A DNA stretch of 64,000 bases from Marinicrinis sediminis (GCF_042685085.1 NZ_JBHUMM010000010.1:186001-250000); one strand, 5' to 3'. Numbered from the stretch's first letter, positions 16,911 through 26,006 are shown. Program-made: numbers and translations. The notes: generated by a model not told the origin, from the sequence alone.

Positions 16911-18527
16911 GTGGCTTATCAGGTGCTGATTGTAGATGATGAACCGGTCATCCGTTTCGGGATACGGGCTTCCATTCCATGGGAGCAGCATGGGATGCAG
17001 GTGATCGGAGATTGTGCGAATGGAAGTGAGGCATTGGAGCTGCTGCACAACCAGTCGCTTGACATTTTAATTACGGATATCAAAATGCCGGTTATGGACG
17101 GATTGGCGCTGACACGGGAGGTCATCGCACGTTATCCCCATGCCAAGGTGATCTTGGTGAGCAGTTACAATGATTTTGATTATGTGCGGGAAGCGATGAG
17201 GCTCGGCGCGATGGATTATATTCTGAAGCCGACGCTTGAGCCTGAGGAACTCCTGGAGGTCTTGCACACGTGTATCCGACAGCTGCAGGCAGAGCGCAGC
17301 ATGCACGATGTCATCGATGCGTATGCCAGCAGCACGAGGCAACTCGAACGGAAGAAAGTCGAACAGCTGCTGAAGCGCAACCTGTTGCAAAAGCAACCGA
17401 TTGAATCGGCTGCTTCCCTTCCGTCATGGATGGAGACGAAGATGTGGGTCGTGTGCGTGAGACTGGACAGGGTGCACGAAGGCCGGAGCGAGGCGGAAGT
17501 CGGGGAACTGGAAAGAACGATTGTTTGGGAAGATCTCGTGGAGACCTTCTATGATCAGCTAGACCGAGGTTATGCCCTGCACATTTCCAGTGAGGAACTG
17601 CTGCTGCTGCTTCCTGCTGAATCCGAGGATGCATCGTTCATGGAAAAGCTGAAAGGGGATCTGGAGTCGGTCATCGGCTACAAGCTGACGATGGGAATGG
17701 ACCAGGCCGATCACGCTGGACAGTTGAATGAAGCCGTTGAACATAGCCGTTTGGCCTGCCAGCGCCGATTTTTTGAAGGGCTGGGTCATATATACCAGCA
17801 TGAAGTGGAAGCGAAAGCGGTTCAGACAACCCCCCTGAGCAGCCAGGGAGAATCCACTCAGGCAAACCAGCCTGAGTTTGACCGCTTCAAGAGTGAGCTG
17901 ATGCAGAAAGTTCGCCTGAATGACAATGAGGCCATGCAGTCCTTGCTTCAGACATGGATAAAGACCTGGCAAGCGCTGTCTCATACAGCCTGTTCACATG
18001 GGGATGAAATGCGGATCAAGCATGAAGCGTGCGAATTGCTTTCCTTGCAATTTTCCAACCATATGGAATCCGTTCACTTACTGGAGCGGTTTGATGCCAT
18101 GAAGGAGACGGAAACGATCGAAGATTTTCTGGATACGTTTCTGACTCAGGTAGAGGAATGTCATCGTCTGCTCGATGAGAAGCAGGATCGTCATCCCTCC
18201 TATGATTCTCCGATGGAACGGGCGCTGGATTACATTCATGAACATTATCAGCAGGACATTCATTTGCAAGAAGTAGCCGATATTGTTCACATTAGCAAAA
18301 ATTATTTCTCGATCTTGTTCAAAAAATATACGGAACAAAATTTCATTGATTACGTCATTCAGCTTCGCATCCGAAAAGCGAAGGAACTGCTGGAGCATAC
18401 CGAATTAAAAGTGTACGAGGTGGCAGAAGCCTCGGGCTTCAATGACGTGAAATATTTCAGCAAGCTGTTTAAGAAAATGACATCCTGTTCGCCCGTTGAC
18501 TATCGGGAAATTCATCGAGGCAGGTGA
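16911..18527 (+). CDS. YesN-type response regulator with AraC DNA-binding domain
   Basis: Cytoplasmic transcription activator of 538 residues. The N-terminal receiver domain contains VDDEP, and the phospho-acceptor Asp lies in LITDIKMPVMDG. A long middle region follows, then a C-terminal AraC-type double helix-turn-helix (VADIVHISKNYFSILFKKY; VAEASGFNDVKYFSKLFKK). The start is GTG with AGAAGGGGGAA upstream. Its stop overlaps the start region of the next binding-protein gene, so the kinase, regulator and binding protein are probably translated from one message. Confidence 0.93.
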   Translation: MAYQVLIVDDEPVIRFGIRASIPWEQHGMQVIGDCANGSEALELLHNQSLDILITDIKMPVMDGLALTREVIARYPHAKVILVSSYNDFDYVREAMRLGAMDYILKPTLEPEELLEVLHTCIRQLQAERSMHDVIDAYASSTRQLERKKVEQLLKRNLLQKQPIESAASLPSWMETKMWVVCVRLDRVHEGRSEAEVGELERTIVWEDLVETFYDQLDRGYALHISSEELLLLLPAESEDASFMEKLKGDLESVIGYKLTMGMDQADHAGQLNEAVEHSRLACQRRFFEGLGHIYQHEVEAKAVQTTPLSSQGESTQANQPEFDRFKSELMQKVRLNDNEAMQSLLQTWIKTWQALSHTACSHGDEMRIKHEACELLSLQFSNHMESVHLLERFDAMKETETIEDFLDTFLTQVEECHRLLDEKQDRHPSYDSPMERALDYIHEHYQQDIHLQEVADIVHISKNYFSILFKKYTEQNFIDYVIQLRIRKAKELLEHTELKVYEVAEASGFNDVKYFSKLFKKMTSCSPVDYREIHRGR

Positions 18528-18532
18528 AGCCA

Positions 18533-20260
18533 ATGACGCCCATTTCACATACACTTTCAAAAGTGCAAACACTGGGAACATCCCCAAAACCAAGAACACC
18601 GGCAACACGGAATACATCGACAACACGGAATACATCGACAACACGGTATACATCGACAACACAGTCACGAGAACCATCGAGAACACCGAGCAAACTCACA
18701 ATCCTGAAAATACTCACAACCCTGAGCAAACTCACAACCCTGAAGATACTCACAACCCTGAAGATACTCGCAACCCTGAGCAAACTCACAACCCTGAGCA
18801 AACTCACAACCCTGAGCAAACTCACAACCCTGAGCAAACTCACAACCCTGAGCAAACTCACAACACTGAGAATACTCAAAACACAGTCACGGGAACCATC
18901 GAGTACACCAAAAACACCGAGAACATCTAGTGCACCGCAGGCATTTCATCCATTGCCTGCGCCGCAAAAATCTCGAGTCGTGAAGGGGCTTTTCCTGTGT
19001 GTTCTGTGCATGCTGTCGATCGTGCTGCTGAGCGGATGCCTGAATCAGCGAATCATTGAAGATCCCGACGAAGTGAAGAAGCTGCATGAGCAGGAGAATG
19101 TGACGTTGGAGCTGTGGCATACGTACAGCGAGGAAGAAACTCGAATCTTTGAGCAGGAGGTTGTCCCCCGCTTTCATGCCTTGCATCCGGATATCCAGAT
19201 CAAGCCGGTTCGGGTCTCGCATACTCGGGAGCTCAGATCTACCCTGATTGCCCGAGCGACCTCGCACAAGACACCCGATATTATTCGCATGGACATTGTC
19301 TGGGTGCCGCAATTTGCTCATCTGGGTGTGCTGTATCCGGTGAGCTCCTTTCCTGATTTCGATGAGGTGAAGCAGTCACTTCATCCGGTTGCCTTGGAGA
19401 CGAACATGTACGAAGGCGTATACTATGGCATTCCGCTGAATATCAACACAAAAACTGCCGTGTACAACAAACTGCTCCTGAAAACCGCAGGATACAGCGA
19501 GCCGCCTGATACGATACAGGAGCTGTTCCAGATTGCAGAACAAAGGAACTATGTCATCGGGATGGCCAGTGTGGAGCCCTGGTACAGTCTGCCTTACTTT
19601 TACGCGCTAGGCGGGAAATTGACCGATCCGGATTTCAAGCAGGCCAGCGGCTACTTCAATCATCCTGACAGTGTCCGGGCAATCGATGAAATGGTTCGCC
19701 TGCATCAGGCCGGGGTGCTGGGACCCGATATGTTCTCCCGGACGGCGGATTTGTGGGGCGGGATTCTTAGCAATCGCATCTTTATGATTGATGCGGGGCC
19801 ATGGTTTTTCAGCATTCAGCAGAGCCAGCCTGCGGATCGGTTAAAACTGGACAAGGTGATTTCGGTTCCGTTTCCCAATCAGTCACTCGATACGTCTATT
19901 CTGGGCGGGGAAAATCTGGTCATTTCGAAGGGGACTAAATTTGCCGAGGAAGCCTGGACCTTTCTGAAATGGATGGCGGAAGAAGAAGCCCAGATGCTGA
20001 TGGCAAGCACCGGGATACTGCCTACGCATATGGAGACCGCGGAGAAGCTGCATGAGGATGCTGAGAAAATGTCATATGTGCAATCTTATATGGATGCACT
20101 GGATCATGCTTTTCTGAGACCGCCGGTGATTAACTGGGAACAAATTGATGAGGTATATGTGACCTACCTGACTCACATTTTTCAGGGAGAGATGGAAACA
20201 GAGGCGGCTCTTACAGAAGCTGCGCAAAAAATGGATCAGTTATTGCAGGTTGAACCGTAG
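18533..20260 (+). CDS. second sugar-binding lipoprotein with repeat-encoded N-terminal extension
   Basis: Solute-binding protein paralogous to the one at 322-1638 (ELWHTYSEEET, RMDIVWVPQF and GPWFFSI match it). Unusually, about 145 residues of Thr/Ser/Leu/Lys-rich repeat (KLTTLS units) precede a standard lipoprotein signal peptide ending in lipobox LSGC (Cys169 from this start). ATG at 18533 has AGGTGA five bases upstream, overlapping the regulator stop; GTG at 18524 is an alternative. A GTG directly before the signal peptide (near 18979) has no Shine-Dalgarno. Either a long pre-lipobox extension is made or translation begins internally at low efficiency. Sitting after the kinase and regulator, it may present sugar to the kinase rather than serve uptake. 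Confidence 0.8.
   Translation: MTPISHTLSKVQTLGTSPKPRTPATRNTSTTRNTSTTRYTSTTQSREPSRTPSKLTILKILTTLSKLTTLKILTTLKILATLSKLTTLSKLTTLSKLTTLSKLTTLSKLTTLRILKTQSREPSSTPKTPRTSSAPQAFHPLPAPQKSRVVKGLFLCVLCMLSIVLLSGCLNQRIIEDPDEVKKLHEQENVTLELWHTYSEEETRIFEQEVVPRFHALHPDIQIKPVRVSHTRELRSTLIARATSHKTPDIIRMDIVWVPQFAHLGVLYPVSSFPDFDEVKQSLHPVALETNMYEGVYYGIPLNINTKTAVYNKLLLKTAGYSEPPDTIQELFQIAEQRNYVIGMASVEPWYSLPYFYALGGKLTDPDFKQASGYFNHPDSVRAIDEMVRLHQAGVLGPDMFSRTADLWGGILSNRIFMIDAGPWFFSIQQSQPADRLKLDKVISVPFPNQSLDTSILGGENLVISKGTKFAEEAWTFLKWMAEEEAQMLMASTGILPTHMETAEKLHEDAEKMSYVQSYMDALDHAFLRPPVINWEQIDEVYVTYLTHIFQGEMETEAALTEAAQKMDQLLQVEP
18604..18909 (+). repeat. 18-bp tandem repeat arrays within the coding frame
   Basis: Three copies of an 18-bp unit (AACACGGAATACATCGAC) occupy 18604-18657. 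Ten further copies of a different 18-bp unit (CAAACTCACAACCCTGAG and variants) occupy 18691-18870, with a degenerate eleventh. The second array is flanked by a 28-bp direct repeat with two mismatches (18660-18687 and 18882-18909). All periods are multiples of three, so the frame into the binding protein stays open. An alternative forward frame also stays open. Confidence 0.9.
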
Positions 20261-20406
20261 GCCGTTGTCCAGTCTGAAGCGTGGATGATCGGGTTGACAG
20301 CGGGTCATGGCACCGTGTTGTTGGCCATGCTTTTTCCAATCGTTTGATTGTATATCTGTGGTTGGCACCCCATATACTTTAAACAGTTGGAGAAAGGAGT
20401 GGGCAA

Positions 20407-21285
20407 ATGAAGCATTTTGCTGTCGTGTTTACAGGGCAGGGGACGGAGGAGGCGGCTGCATTTGCGACCGCGCTCAAAAGCGAAGTAGCGCCTGTTTACA
20501 CGGAGGAAGCGGTTGTCATTAGCTTGCAAAGTTATATGGATCGCAGGGAAGTCCATGTATCATATAAACCGGAATTGCTTGCATGTGATCTGAAGGAGCC
20601 ATTGAGCCGGGCGTCCGCCTCATTTATGATCGGACATTGCGAGCATGCATTTATAGAGTCGCTCATCCAGCGAATCTGTCAGGAAAAACGATCCGAGGAA
20701 CGGGTGAAGATGGCGGATTACACGAAACAGCTGATGGAGGAAGAGGATGAGGAAGGCGGCTATGCGTGCCGGGTGAAGCGGTTGTCACAAGAAATATTGC
20801 CCCATTTGACGCTTGAGGGACAGCTGAATCTGATTGGACTGTTCCGGTTTCGCTTGCACGGGTATCAGAACGAACTGCGTGAGCTCGCTGAATTTGCGAT
20901 CGATGAATATGTCATGGAGCGGCAATATCAGGATTTCATTCATTTGCTTAAATATTTCGTATACGTGCAGGAAACGAAGGTCCCGTATGTGCATCTGGTG
21001 CATAAGGGAGATTATGAATTTGTACTGCTTGATGAACAGCTGCAGCCGATCAAGTCCAAACAGATGGAGTCGGTGGTCGTCGAGATGCTGGATCAGGATC
21101 TGAATTACGAGGATATGATCGTCAGCACGCTGATCCATGTATCCCCGAAGAAAATATACATCCACACGGAAGAGCCGGAGCTTCAGGTCATTCGCACGAT
21201 CGAGCAGATTTTCGAGTCGCGCACCCATATTTGCAGGGATGCGCCGTTTCCGCTTGAAGCGAAGCGACCGATCCCGCTTCCGTGA
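20407..21285 (+). CDS. ytxC: YtxC-like sporulation-associated protein
   Basis: Protein of 292 residues resembling the YtxC family, which lies next to thrS in Bacillus. No signal peptide or obvious membrane helix is visible. The protein is acidic and helical, with a conserved central block LNLIGLFRFRLHGYQNEL and a later VSTLIHVSPKKIYIHT. The start has GAAAGGAG eight bases upstream. The biochemical function is unknown. The next features are the T-box leader and thrS on the same strand, which supports the family call by synteny. Confidence 0.8.
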   Translation: MKHFAVVFTGQGTEEAAAFATALKSEVAPVYTEEAVVISLQSYMDRREVHVSYKPELLACDLKEPLSRASASFMIGHCEHAFIESLIQRICQEKRSEERVKMADYTKQLMEEEDEEGGYACRVKRLSQEILPHLTLEGQLNLIGLFRFRLHGYQNELRELAEFAIDEYVMERQYQDFIHLLKYFVYVQETKVPYVHLVHKGDYEFVLLDEQLQPIKSKQMESVVVEMLDQDLNYEDMIVSTLIHVSPKKIYIHTEEPELQVIRTIEQIFESRTHICRDAPFPLEAKRPIPLP

Positions 21286-21342
21286 AGGGCTCTATGATCA
21301 GCCAAGGGATCTGCGATCAGTATGAAGAATGTGTAAACGGGC

Positions 21343-21370
21343 TTGACAACGGTTCGCAACCGACTATAAT
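21343..21370 (+). promoter_or_regulatory. sigma-A promoter of thrS leader
   Basis: TTGACA at 21343-21348 and TATAAT at 21365-21370 are separated by 16 bases. Transcription would start near 21378, just before the T-box leader. Confidence 0.8.
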
Positions 21371-21377
21371 TAAGGCA

Positions 21378-21666
21378 AATAACATGTCAGAAACAATCAA
21401 CGCGAAGATCAAAGATACCAACTTCTGAAGCGAGCTGTACAGAGAGAGGGAACATGGGCTGCAATTTCCTCCAGTGTCGACAGAGGTTGACCCCTTTGTA
21501 GCTGTAATGCGGAACGCTGCCAGCAAGCCTGTAGCAGCCAGTATGCATGACCGGGTTATTTCCGTTATCGAATACCTGAGCAGCATGAGTGTGTCTGATG
21601 CTGGAAGCTAGGGTGGAACCGCGGGTTGAACAGACGCCGTCCCTTTTGGGACAGGCGTTTTTTGTT
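21378..21666 (+). promoter_or_regulatory. T-box riboswitch (threonyl)
   Basis: The hallmark T-box AGGGTGGAACCGCGGGT lies at 21610-21626. It is followed by an intrinsic terminator with arms ACGCCGTCCC and GGGACAGGCGT and a U-run ending near 21666. An AGAGAG motif near 21440 fits Stem I. Uncharged tRNA-Thr binding should favour the antiterminator and allow thrS expression. The specifier codon was not assigned with certainty by hand. Candidate ACC triplets occur near 21488 and 21550. Confidence 0.93.
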
Positions 21667-21697
21667 GTTTTCTGAACACTTGATGGAGGGATATGAA

Positions 21698-23638
21698 ATG
21701 TCAATTCAAATTACTTTTCCTGATGGCGCTGTAAGGGAATATGATGCCGGGATCACGACAGGTGACATTGCTGGCAGCATCAGCAGCAGTCTGAAGAAAA
21801 ATGCAATCGCAGGCAAAGTCAATGGCAAGGTCGTTGATCTGGATGCACCGATTATCGAAGACGCCGCATTCGAGATCGTGATGCCAGACAGTGCGGATGG
21901 ACTGGAAGTCATTCGGCACAGTACCGCGCATTTGATGGCACAGGCGATCAAGCGTCTGTATGGAGACCAGGCGGTTAAACTGGGTATCGGTCCCGTCATT
22001 GAGGACGGCTTCTACTATGATATGGACTTGGAGCATTCCATCTCCGTCGAAGAGCTGGACAAGATTGAGAAGGAAATGAACCGCATTGTGAAGGAAAATC
22101 TGCCGATTCAGCGCAGAGAGGTAAGCCGCGAAGAAGCGCTGCGCACTTATGAAGAACTGGGCGATCACCTCAAGTTGGAGCTGATCCGTGATCTTCCCGA
22201 AGATTCGGTGATCACCATTTACGATCAGGGCGAATTTTTCGACCTGTGTCGAGGCCCACATGTACCATCCACTGGCAAGCTCAAGGTGTTCAAGCTGCAA
22301 AGCGTTGCAGGAGCTTACTGGCGGGGCGATTCCAACAACAAGATGCTCCAGCGGATTTATGGCACGGCTTTTCCGAAGAAAGCGGAGCTGGATGAGCATC
22401 TGCATCTGCTTGAAGAAGCGAAGAAGCGCGATCACAGACGTCTGGGCAAGGACCTCAAAATTTTCTCGTTTAACCGCGAAGTGGGTCAGGGGCTACCGTT
22501 ATGGCTGCCCAAGGGTGCCAAGCTTCGACGCATCCTCGAGCGGTATATCGTAGACAAGGAAGAGAAGCTCGGATATCACCATGTCTATACCCCTGTGCTG
22601 GCAAACGTGGAACTGTACAAGATCTCCGGTCACTGGGAGCATTATCAGGAAGATATGTTTCCTAAAATGGAAATGGACAATGAGGAACTGGTGCTTCGTC
22701 CAATGAACTGTCCGCATCATATGATGGTGTACAAGTCGGACATGCGCAGCTACCGTGAACTGCCAATTCGGATCGCCGAGCTGGGCACCATGCACCGTTA
22801 TGAGATGTCGGGAGCCTTGACCGGCCTGCACCGGGTAAGAGCTATGACATTGAATGACGCCCATATTTTCTGTAGACCAGACCAGATTAAGCAGGAGTTT
22901 GCCAGGGTAGTCAGACTCATTCAGGAAGTGTATGAGGACTTCGGCATCACCGATTATCGTTTCCGTCTCTCGTATCGGGACCCGGAAGACAAGGAGAAAT
23001 ATTTCCAGGATGACGAGATGTGGGAAATGTCCCAGCGCATGCTGAAGGAAGTCGTGGAGGAACTGGACATTCCTTATTATGAAGCAGAGGGAGAAGCTGC
23101 ATTCTATGGTCCGAAGCTGGATGTGCAGATTCGCACTGCACTGAAGAAGGAAGAGACCTTGTCCACTGCACAGCTGGATTTCCTGCTGCCGGACCGCTTC
23201 CAGCTGGAATATGTCGGCGAGGACGGGAACAAGCATCGCCCGGTCGTCATTCACCGCGGAATTATCAGCACGATGGAACGCATGACCGCATTCTTGCTGG
23301 AAAACTTTACAGGTGCCTTGCCTGTCTGGCTTTCTCCGGTTCAGGCAAAGGTCATTCCTGTCTCCAATCATTTCGACGACTACGCCCACCAGGTGGTCGA
23401 GCAGCTTCAGGAAGCGGGCATCCGGGTAGAAGGTGACTTCCGAAATGAGAAGCTTGGTTACAAGATTCGCGAAGCCCAGCTGGAGAAGCATCCGTTTATG
23501 CTTGTCGTTGGTGAAAATGAACGGGAAGCTGGAGGCGTATCGGTGCGTAAACGCGGCGAAGGAGATATCGGGATGCGTGCTGTGGCAGAGTTTGTCGAGA
23601 TGATCCGGGAAGAAGTCGGCAACAAACAGTATCGCTAA
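21698..23638 (+). CDS. thrS: threonine--tRNA ligase
   Basis: Class II aminoacyl-tRNA synthetase of 646 residues, charging tRNA-Thr. It has an N-terminal TGS domain (about 1-62) and a second additional/editing domain with the HSTAHLMAQ motif. The catalytic core contains the zinc-site segment MNCPHHMMVYK, and the C-terminal anticodon-binding domain begins near ALPVWLSPVQ. The start at 21698 has GGAGGG eight bases upstream; in-frame codons further upstream would lie in the leader terminator. Length is typical. Expression is governed by the T-box leader. Confidence 0.98.
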   Translation: MSIQITFPDGAVREYDAGITTGDIAGSISSSLKKNAIAGKVNGKVVDLDAPIIEDAAFEIVMPDSADGLEVIRHSTAHLMAQAIKRLYGDQAVKLGIGPVIEDGFYYDMDLEHSISVEELDKIEKEMNRIVKENLPIQRREVSREEALRTYEELGDHLKLELIRDLPEDSVITIYDQGEFFDLCRGPHVPSTGKLKVFKLQSVAGAYWRGDSNNKMLQRIYGTAFPKKAELDEHLHLLEEAKKRDHRRLGKDLKIFSFNREVGQGLPLWLPKGAKLRRILERYIVDKEEKLGYHHVYTPVLANVELYKISGHWEHYQEDMFPKMEMDNEELVLRPMNCPHHMMVYKSDMRSYRELPIRIAELGTMHRYEMSGALTGLHRVRAMTLNDAHIFCRPDQIKQEFARVVRLIQEVYEDFGITDYRFRLSYRDPEDKEKYFQDDEMWEMSQRMLKEVVEELDIPYYEAEGEAAFYGPKLDVQIRTALKKEETLSTAQLDFLLPDRFQLEYVGEDGNKHRPVVIHRGIISTMERMTAFLLENFTGALPVWLSPVQAKVIPVSNHFDDYAHQVVEQLQEAGIRVEGDFRNEKLGYKIREAQLEKHPFMLVVGENEREAGGVSVRKRGEGDIGMRAVAEFVEMIREEVGNKQYR

Positions 23639-23670
23639 CAATCCCTAAGAATCCCTAACAGTCCCTAACA
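23631..23670 (+). repeat. 10-bp tandem repeat overlapping the thrS stop
   Basis: Four 10-bp units (ATCGCTAACA, ATCCCTAAGA, ATCCCTAACA, GTCCCTAACA) run without gaps. The first unit contains the last sense codon and the stop codon of thrS. Confidence 0.85.
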
Positions 23671-23675
23671 ACACG

Positions 23676-23711
23676 AAAGCCAGAGACGTTCTTCCGTCTC
23701 TGGCTTTTTTA
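23676..23711 (+). terminator. intrinsic terminator after thrS
   Basis: AAAGCCAGAGACG pairs with CGTCTCTGGCTTT around a short loop and is followed by a U-run. It lies 38 bases after the thrS stop codon. Confidence 0.93.
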
Positions 23712-23759
23712 ACGAATCATGAACATGGGCATCATTTATTTTTTTACAAGCCAACCACA

Positions 23760-24053
23760 TCAGACGTTGTTATTTTTCAGTTTTCCAAAATAAATAAGCC
23801 ATATCGTGAACAGGGTTAACCCAAGCAGAAATGACAATGATCCGATTAAAAAATATTTTACGCTGTAACTTTGCAGAACAGCGGTTTGAACTTCTACTGA
23901 GGGCCTTCCTTTTGAAACATTCTCCAGATACACTTTTGATGAAAACGTATGGGCCCATTTGCTACTGTTGTTGAGAATATAGAAACCATAAATCATAGAC
24001 AATACCGCGGTAGCAAGTAATCCATATTTTGTAATCTGGTGAGGATTTCCCAT
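23760..24053 (-). CDS. small two-helix membrane protein, unknown function
   Basis: Protein of 97 residues with two hydrophobic segments (YGLLATAVLSMIYGFYIL near the N-terminus and YFLIGSLSFLLGLTLFTIWL near the C-terminus) and a polar stretch between them. The start at 24053 is chosen because AAGGAGGT lies 8 bases upstream on the minus strand; a longer in-frame start has no such signal. It is convergent with thrS and divergent from the next gene. I do not recognise the family. A role at the membrane is all that can be inferred. Confidence 0.7.
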   Translation of the reverse strand: MGNPHQITKYGLLATAVLSMIYGFYILNNSSKWAHTFSSKVYLENVSKGRPSVEVQTAVLQSYSVKYFLIGSLSFLLGLTLFTIWLIYFGKLKNNNV

Positions 24054-24273
24054 CACATTGACCTCCTTAAAATAAAACTGGCAGCACATCGGTGCTGTCA
24101 GGTATGAATAACCAGCCAGAGGTGTCCTGAAGACATACAGTATAACCCATCATTTCCTAATAATCGTAAAGAACAATGTAATTATCATACCATATATTAT
24201 CTCCCCAAACCTCTCACAGGTATAAACGGGTTCCATTGTGGACACGCTCTTATCTAGGAGGGGTGAATCGTAT

Positions 24274-25137
24274 ATGCGATTTCTTATTCGACGGGTTCAT
24301 AACTGGCTCAGTATCAGTATGCTGCTGATGCTCATGATATCCATTAGTATGGTCATGTCCGGGCAGGACAGACATTCGTTGCCGACACCACGATCGGCAG
24401 CGCCATTGCCAACCACTCTCTCGACAGAAGAGCAGGTTGAGGCACTTCAGCTTCAGCGGCAAACGGAGTTGTCCGCAGCACCAGCGGAATCGGTCAAGCC
24501 GCCGACTTTGTTTCAGACCAGTACCTATGAGCGCAGAGTAGCATCATTGCCACTGATAGAGGAATCTTTACAGCAGGAACAGACAGCATCTGCGGCAAAT
24601 CAGCCGCTGGAACCGACCGCGGATCAAGATGTACATGCCGAAGAGACGGCACAAGCAATTGAACCGGTCACGCCACAGCAGAAGCAAATAGCTGACGAAA
24701 GGGAAGGTTCACACCAAGTGGATCTGGCCGCATGGAGCGATGAGCAGCTGTCTGGTCACTATGAGACCGTGGAGGTTACCGCAACCGGTTATTATGCGGG
24801 GATCGAATCGACGGGCAAGGAACCGGGTCATCCGGAGTATGGCATTACTTATTCAGGGGTCAAAGTGAAGCGGGATATCGTTTCGACCATCGCGGCTGAT
24901 CTGGATATGTTTCCTCTGGGAACCGTGTTGTGGATTCCCGGTTACGGCTATGGGGTCGTGGCCGATATCGGTTCTGCCATTAAGGGGAATGTCATTGACT
25001 TGTATTTTCATACAAAAGACGATGTCTTCACACAGTGGGGAAAGAAAACGCTTGATGTCTACGTCATTGAACGAGGCTCTGGAAAGCTGACTGAAGAAAT
25101 GTTTGAACAGAAAATGAAAACCTATCAGGCGATTTGA
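24274..25137 (+). CDS. 3D-domain (cell-wall-active) exported protein
   Basis: Protein of 287 residues. An N-terminal hydrophobic segment (LSISMLLMLMISISMVMS) acts as a signal or membrane anchor. About 110 residues of Gln/Ala/Glu-rich low-complexity linker follow. The C-terminal 3D domain (about 167-275) has the characteristic VTATGYYAG start, and ADIGSAIKGNVIDLYF carries conserved aspartates. The family includes the catalytic domains of YuiC/RpfB-type lytic transglycosylases, so peptidoglycan remodelling is the likely role. The start at 24274 has CTAGGAGGGG upstream. A terminator follows directly. Confidence 0.85.
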   Translation: MRFLIRRVHNWLSISMLLMLMISISMVMSGQDRHSLPTPRSAAPLPTTLSTEEQVEALQLQRQTELSAAPAESVKPPTLFQTSTYERRVASLPLIEESLQQEQTASAANQPLEPTADQDVHAEETAQAIEPVTPQQKQIADEREGSHQVDLAAWSDEQLSGHYETVEVTATGYYAGIESTGKEPGHPEYGITYSGVKVKRDIVSTIAADLDMFPLGTVLWIPGYGYGVVADIGSAIKGNVIDLYFHTKDDVFTQWGKKTLDVYVIERGSGKLTEEMFEQKMKTYQAI

Positions 25138-25160
25138 GTATCACAATCAATCAAACGTAC

Positions 25161-25199
25161 GCCCGGCGGAAGCCTTACACTTCTGTCCGGGCTTTTTTG
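25161..25199 (+). terminator. intrinsic terminator after the 3D-domain gene
   Basis: GCCCGG and CCGGGC form the base of a stem with an inner GAAG/CTTC pairing, followed by TTTTTT. Confidence 0.88.
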
Positions 25200-25499
25200 C
25201 TCTGTATGGCTGTATTTTCATATTGGTGTGAGGGTCGTGTGACATTAATCGCGTCTGCTGTTGATATCCATCAGATTTTGTCAAGAAAAATATAAGTGTT
25301 GTAAATGAGCATCCAATTGTTGTTGGATATGTTACAATGGAGGAACCAAAAGTAAACAAAAATAAACATTTGATAAAGTTTAGTGAATATTGTTGAACCT
25401 TCCCACTTGTTCGACGATTGTCCGAGACCGGATTTCGACAAGACGGGAGACGGTTCGGTTTAACTTCTCACCAATTTGGGGAATGGGGGAAATTAAATC
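25200..25499. other. leader region of the ECF sigma gene
   Basis: AT-rich non-coding stretch. It contains a short inverted repeat ATCCAA-N6-TTGGAT around 25310-25327 just ahead of TACAAT, and a possible weak promoter there. No gene or clear ECF-type promoter pair could be fixed by eye. Confidence 0.4.
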
Positions 25500-26006
25500 A
25501 TGGAGTATTCATCCATTGAGCCAATGAAAGAACCCACTTTTCTGGAGGAAGTATACCGCGACATGATGACGGTTGCCTATGCCAGAATGCGGAATAAAGC
25601 GGATGCACTGGATGTCGTCCAGGAATCATGGATCAAGATTCTGCAGCATCTGGATTCGCTTGATCACAAGGAGAAGTTTATCCAGTGGGCAAAGTCCATT
25701 GTCAACAAGACCGCCCTGAATATGATCAAACGCAAATCAATGGAGGAAGGCAAGTACCGGTTGATTGCCGACCAGTCACATGGTGGCGAGATGACCATTG
25801 AGGAGCATTTGGCGGGTTATGATGTCAGGGAGCAGCTGAAAGAGCTGGACAAGGATCTGCGTATGATGATGGAGTACAAGTATATGTACGGTTACAAGGA
25901 TCAGGAGATTGCGGACCGGATGGGCATTCCGCTCGGAACGGTCAAGATTCGTCTGTTTCGTTGCAGGGAGAAACTCAAAAAGAAGCTGACGGATCAAAAT
26001 TGTTAA
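25500..26006 (+). CDS. ECF-type RNA polymerase sigma factor
   Basis: Small sigma-70 family factor of 168 residues. Region 2 (about 20-85) includes AYARMRNKADALDVVQESWIK, which helps melt the -10 element. Region 4 (about 110-165) carries a helix-turn-helix, DQEIADRMGIPLGTVKIRL, for -35 recognition. The start is ATG with GGGGGAAAT upstream. An anti-sigma factor gene usually follows such genes, but here the next gene is a SASP-like peptide, so control must be elsewhere or by another mechanism. Target genes cannot be told from the sequence. Confidence 0.92.
   Translation: MEYSSIEPMKEPTFLEEVYRDMMTVAYARMRNKADALDVVQESWIKILQHLDSLDHKEKFIQWAKSIVNKTALNMIKRKSMEEGKYRLIADQSHGGEMTIEEHLAGYDVREQLKELDKDLRMMMEYKYMYGYKDQEIADRMGIPLGTVKIRLFRCREKLKKKLTDQNC

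Noticed and set aside
18691..18870. Possible CRISPR array
   Set aside because: The 18-bp units are directly contiguous without spacers, are in frame with a gene, and no cas genes are nearby.
18469..18879. Minus-strand frame across the 18-bp array (VVSLLR repeats)
   Set aside because: Opposite a real gene, with no start signals. It is an artefact of the repeat.
18496..18930. Open frame encoding HNPEQT-type repeats
   Set aside because: It starts inside the response regulator with no ribosome-binding site and stays open only because the 18-bp unit lacks stops in that frame. The frame leading into the lipoprotein is the better candidate.
22499..23641. 380-residue minus-strand frame opposite thrS
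   Set aside because: Shadow of the highly conserved thrS; no independent coding evidence.
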